Of a stretch of 64,000 bases of DNA, positions 61,084-64,000 are shown in pieces. The stretch spans positions 35,660,651 through 35,724,650 of the forward strand of contig OX424558.1 in the NCBI GenBank assembly GCA_949152475.1, given 5' to 3'. A model generated the notes under the pieces. That model had not been told where the DNA came from. It saw nothing but the letters and a program-made list of their open reading frames with translations, and searched no databases. The first letter of the stretch is position 1, and every line of letters starts with the position of its first letter. The position numbers and the translations under genes were made by a program. This DNA is from Terebella lapidaria (Eukaryota; Annelida; Polychaeta; Terebellida; Terebellidae).

Positions 61084-62340
61084 TTTCGCTTACCAGTCCC
61101 GAATTAAAGCCCATAGCAACTACGTTGTTATGGGCCGTATATAAAGTATGGTCGCCATGGTGACCATAAATGTCTTATGGGTGTGATATATTTTCTATTA
61201 TTATGCTTCTATCCATATTATTCAGCAACACTATGTACGAGTTCAAGAGAACGTTCTGGAAGTATCTAATTAAAGCAACTTACTCGTGTGATGTCATGAA
61301 TAATCATTATGATAGTTAATAAAGCTTCATAATTCCAGTACAAATTTTGAGAAAAAAAATGGACATAAAGTTGCTGATATCTCGAGTTCGGTTGAAGATA
61401 TTAAGGTTTTGTAAAAGCAAGCACGTTAGTTTTTGCAGTTTCTATCTCATAATACACGATAAATTGAAATTCACTTGACTTGAGTTAGACTTCAAAGATT
61501 AGCCTGAGTAGTACTCTATGTGCTGGATATGAGTTTTCTTGAAGCAATCAAATAGGTTGGTCTCCAAGAGTCGATTAGATGGAAATTGAAGGAAGTTTGT
61601 CAATTATTATGTATTTTGTTTGGCAGGAGATATAATCAGTGGGCAATTACCGAAATTGGTTGTCAAGGTAACTATTCTTGAGATATATCCCATAGCAACC
61701 GTGGTTGCTAGGGACCTAACGCCAAGGAATATTAAATGAGGTGTCACAAAACTGGTGAAAATGCGGATGATAACCTTTTCTGCACCCCATTCCATAAATT
61801 TAAACATCATTTTGCTTACCAGTCCCGAATTTAAGCCCCTAGCAACCACATTGATATGGGCCGTATGTAGAGTATGGTCGCCATGATGACTACAAACTGC
61901 ATATGGGTGTGATATGTTTTCTACTATTATGCTTCTATAAGTATCATTTAGTGACACTATGCACCCGTTCAAGAAAAGGCTCTAGAAGTATCTAATTAAA
62001 GCAGCTCACTCGTGTGACGTCATGAATAATCATTATCATACTTAATAAGCCTCATAATTCCAGTACAAATTTTAAAAAAAATGACATAAAATTGCTAATT
62101 TCTCGAGATCGGTTGAAGATATTAAGGTTTTGTAAAAGCCAGCACATTAGTTTTTGCATTTTCTATCTCATAAAACACGATAAATTGAAATTCAATTAGA
62201 CTTGAGTTAGACTTTTACGCTTAGCATGAGTACTATATGTGCTGGATATGAGTTTTCTTGAAATTTGCCAATAAATATTAATTGTTGATTCGGGTGATTT
62301 AACTTGAAATGCAATGTTTGATCTATACATTTAAATTGCA
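60890..62340 (+). repeat. Tandem duplication of about 727 bp at the end of the array
   Basis: 60,890-61,616 and 61,617-62,340 are direct repeats starting with TTTGTTTGGCAG and containing CGTGGTTGCTAGGGACC, TGGGCCGTAT and GATATTAAGGTTTTGTAAAA. The two differ at many positions, so this is older than the 604 bp duplication. Copies A and B of unit U carry only the first 190 bases or so of it. Confidence 0.8.
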
Positions 62341-62826
62341 CTGATTAGGAATACGAATACTGACAAAATTGTGAGGACTATTTGCATAACACAACGTTGA
62401 GATAAGTGAGAAATATTTGGAATGTTAACTCTGAAGAGAACTTACATCAACTTACATTTCTTTATGTATGATTCAGATTAATTATTTGATCATCGCTCTG
62501 AATGGAGTGCACCGATAAATACTGGTTAAACCTTACCATAATAAACAATCCAAGCCAAACAACTTGAACTCTGATTAGCATGTGATAAACTTCTGATATC
62601 TTGCTATTATCTTAGATTGTACTGTGTTGAATCACGAGGAAATTTAATCTGACTGGCATTTTGCGAAGAAACAATTGACAATAATCTGGATATAGTTCCC
62701 AAGCAAATGATAAATAACTGTGTTTGTTTTTTTCTATAATAAACAAAACGTAGACCTCAATTGGCGTGAGTAAACACTTGAATACGTTTTTATCCTAACA
62801 AAAATTAATTAATTAATGTAATGATA
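62341..62826 (+). repeat. Array unit U, terminal fragment
   Basis: Resembles 35,190-35,610: TTGATCTATACATTTAAATTG, then ACAACGTTGAGATAAGTGAG, then GAGTAAACACTTGAATACG. It ends at AATTAATTAATT-like sequence next to the gypsy LTR. Confidence 0.65.
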
Positions 62827-62990
62827 TGTTCATGGGAATAAGGTAGTTATCCGGAAATCAGTGGATCATAATAAGTATGTCAATCCGTTTAATATGTCAA
62901 CAAACACAACACCGCTTACAATCATGTCTCACAGTGTATGTATGGTAATCACCGCATAGACACTTTCATGATATGACACATTATGTTACA
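62827..62990 (-). repeat. Ty3/gypsy LTR, probable (3' LTR in element orientation)
   Basis: On the minus strand a purine tract, AAAAAGGGGGA (+ strand 62,991-63,001), is followed at once by TGTAACATAATG. That is the normal junction of polypurine tract and LTR. The right edge at 62,990 is well supported. The left edge at 62,827 is a guess from the first suitable TG, because the partner LTR is outside the window. Confidence 0.55.
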
Positions 62991-63083
62991 TCCCCCTTTT
63001 TATCAAGACAAGAAAATCATATTGCTTACGGATTATTACATATTACATACAATGTTCATTACACACACAGCACATGCACAAAG

Positions 63084-64000
63084 TTATACATCATCTCGGA
63101 AGCGGACTGGTGGTTTCACTGTACGAGCAGACCGAGTGCGGTATCCACCTGTTCCATCTGTGTCATTCCTTTCATTCTCGATTCCTCCAGGTGTGGCAGG
63201 TGCTACTTCACTTTGTACATGTGTATCAGCATGATCAGGCGCTACCAATGCAGGTGTATCAGCAGAAGGATGTGTGTCCAGTCCTGTGTTGGTCTGAATG
63301 TCAGGCATTTCTCTCAACTGCACACGGTTACGACGGATCCTTCTTCCGCCTTCAGTCTCAATCATATACGATCTATCGTTCTCTGGATCCTGCGACAAGA
63401 CTTTACCTTAGAACCACACTTTTCTCTCTTTGTCGAGGACTCGCACATTCTGTCCTGAGATCAGAGGTGGGAGATCTCTTGTGTGTCTGTCAGCATATTG
63501 TTTCTCCTTCTGAACCTTTGCACTGATCCTTTCATGGTACTCCTCATTTTGCACTGTAGCACAGCGTGATGGCAACATTGTGGATATCGCCCTTCCAAAC
63601 AACAACTCAGCCGGACTTGGCATGTGGCTGTCTAAGGGGGTTGCTCTGACGTTGAGCAAAGCAGTTGCTATATCTGTCTTTGCTTTCAGACATTTCCGGA
63701 TTATTGGTTTTATGTAACGAATCTGGCGCTCGATGAAGCCATTGCCTTGGGGATGACGTGGACTACTAGTCTTGTGTTCAATTCCCCACTCATCACAGAA
63801 GTTATTGTAGTCATTTCGGAACTGCGGCCCATTGTCTGATATAATTTCTCGAGGAACTCCAAACATACTGATAGTGTCTTTGGTAGCAGCTATCACGGCG
63901 TGTGCAGATGTGGACGACAGTTCTTTCACAACTGGGTAACGACTGAAATAGCCTGATATTATGACGTAGTCCCTGTTGCCAATTGAGAAGAGATCCGTTC
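63084..64000 (-). pseudogene. Ty3/gypsy pol, integrase region (partial, fossil)
   Basis: The integrase core is recognisable from FGVPREIISDNGPQFRNDY and SSPRHPQGNGFIERQIRYIK, which hold the second and third acidic positions of the catalytic DDE set. It is followed by a region with TPLDSHMPSPAELLFGR and the chromatin-facing C-terminal part with LPPLISGQNVRVLD. A basic and proline-rich tail (TRSARTVKPPVRFRDD) ends at 63,084. This is the usual pol ending of K02A2.6-like gypsy elements in invertebrates. The start lies outside the window. I treat it as a fossil piece. Confidence 0.85.

Larger units (their letters stand above)
62827..64000 (-). mobile_element. Ty3/gypsy LTR retrotransposon, 3' part
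   Basis: The visible parts, in element order, are the integrase core end, the integrase C-terminal region, the pol tail, the polypurine tract and the LTR. The element continues past the window edge, so I cannot say whether the whole is intact or how old it is. It inserted at or beside the end of the unit U array. Confidence 0.85.

Overview
This window is animal genomic DNA, AT-rich, with no gene that I can recognise as an ordinary host gene. It is built almost entirely from repeats and mobile elements. Simple hairpin elements, BEL/Pao, Ty3/gypsy, Penelope-like and LINE retroelements, Helitron-like elements with tandem-repeat cores, and a protein family carrying a TGCDTT motif all point to an invertebrate, probably marine and perhaps a mollusc. 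That is inference from repeat style, not proof.

Left part (1-29,000). Decayed non-coding modules recur several times. The clearest case is a block at 3,401-7,250 that reappears at 7,468-10,300. The first copy carries a 1.46 kb Penelope-like retroelement at 4,483-5,942, and the second copy preserves the empty site. At about 11,960-13,722 lies a tandem-repeat-rich element with a Helitron-like 3' end. At 15,418-20,833 lies a 5.4 kb cluster of elements that begin with a palindromic GGTTACCGG-type end and have a ~125 bp tandem core. That core is packed with AGGTCA-type nuclear-receptor half-sites. A 5'-truncated, decayed LINE lies at 25,878-26,890 on the minus strand.

Right part (29,000-62,800). 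This is a head-to-tail array of a non-coding unit of about 3.5-4.3 kb. The units at 48,797-52,936 and 52,937-57,274 are nearly identical; the others are older. A 604 bp segment is tandemly duplicated without visible change at 35,017-36,224. Three things interrupt the array. The first is a 270 bp hairpin element (30,663-30,935). The second is a whole-looking BEL/Pao retrotransposon (36,666-43,666) with a 5 bp target duplication and LTRs differing at 2 of 426 positions. The third is a decayed 3.8 kb TGCDTT-family element (about 44,398-48,228). That element contains an insertion bounded by two related palindromes, which in turn contains an 866 bp foldback element made of inverted 21 bp tandem repeats (45,716-46,581).

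Right edge. From about 62,827 to the end lies the 3' part of a Ty3/gypsy element on the minus strand; it runs out of the window.

I see no evidence for a conventional operon or cellular pathway. The biology here is nested transposition, satellite-like amplification of multi-kilobase units, and possibly a transposon-borne reservoir of nuclear-receptor binding sites.
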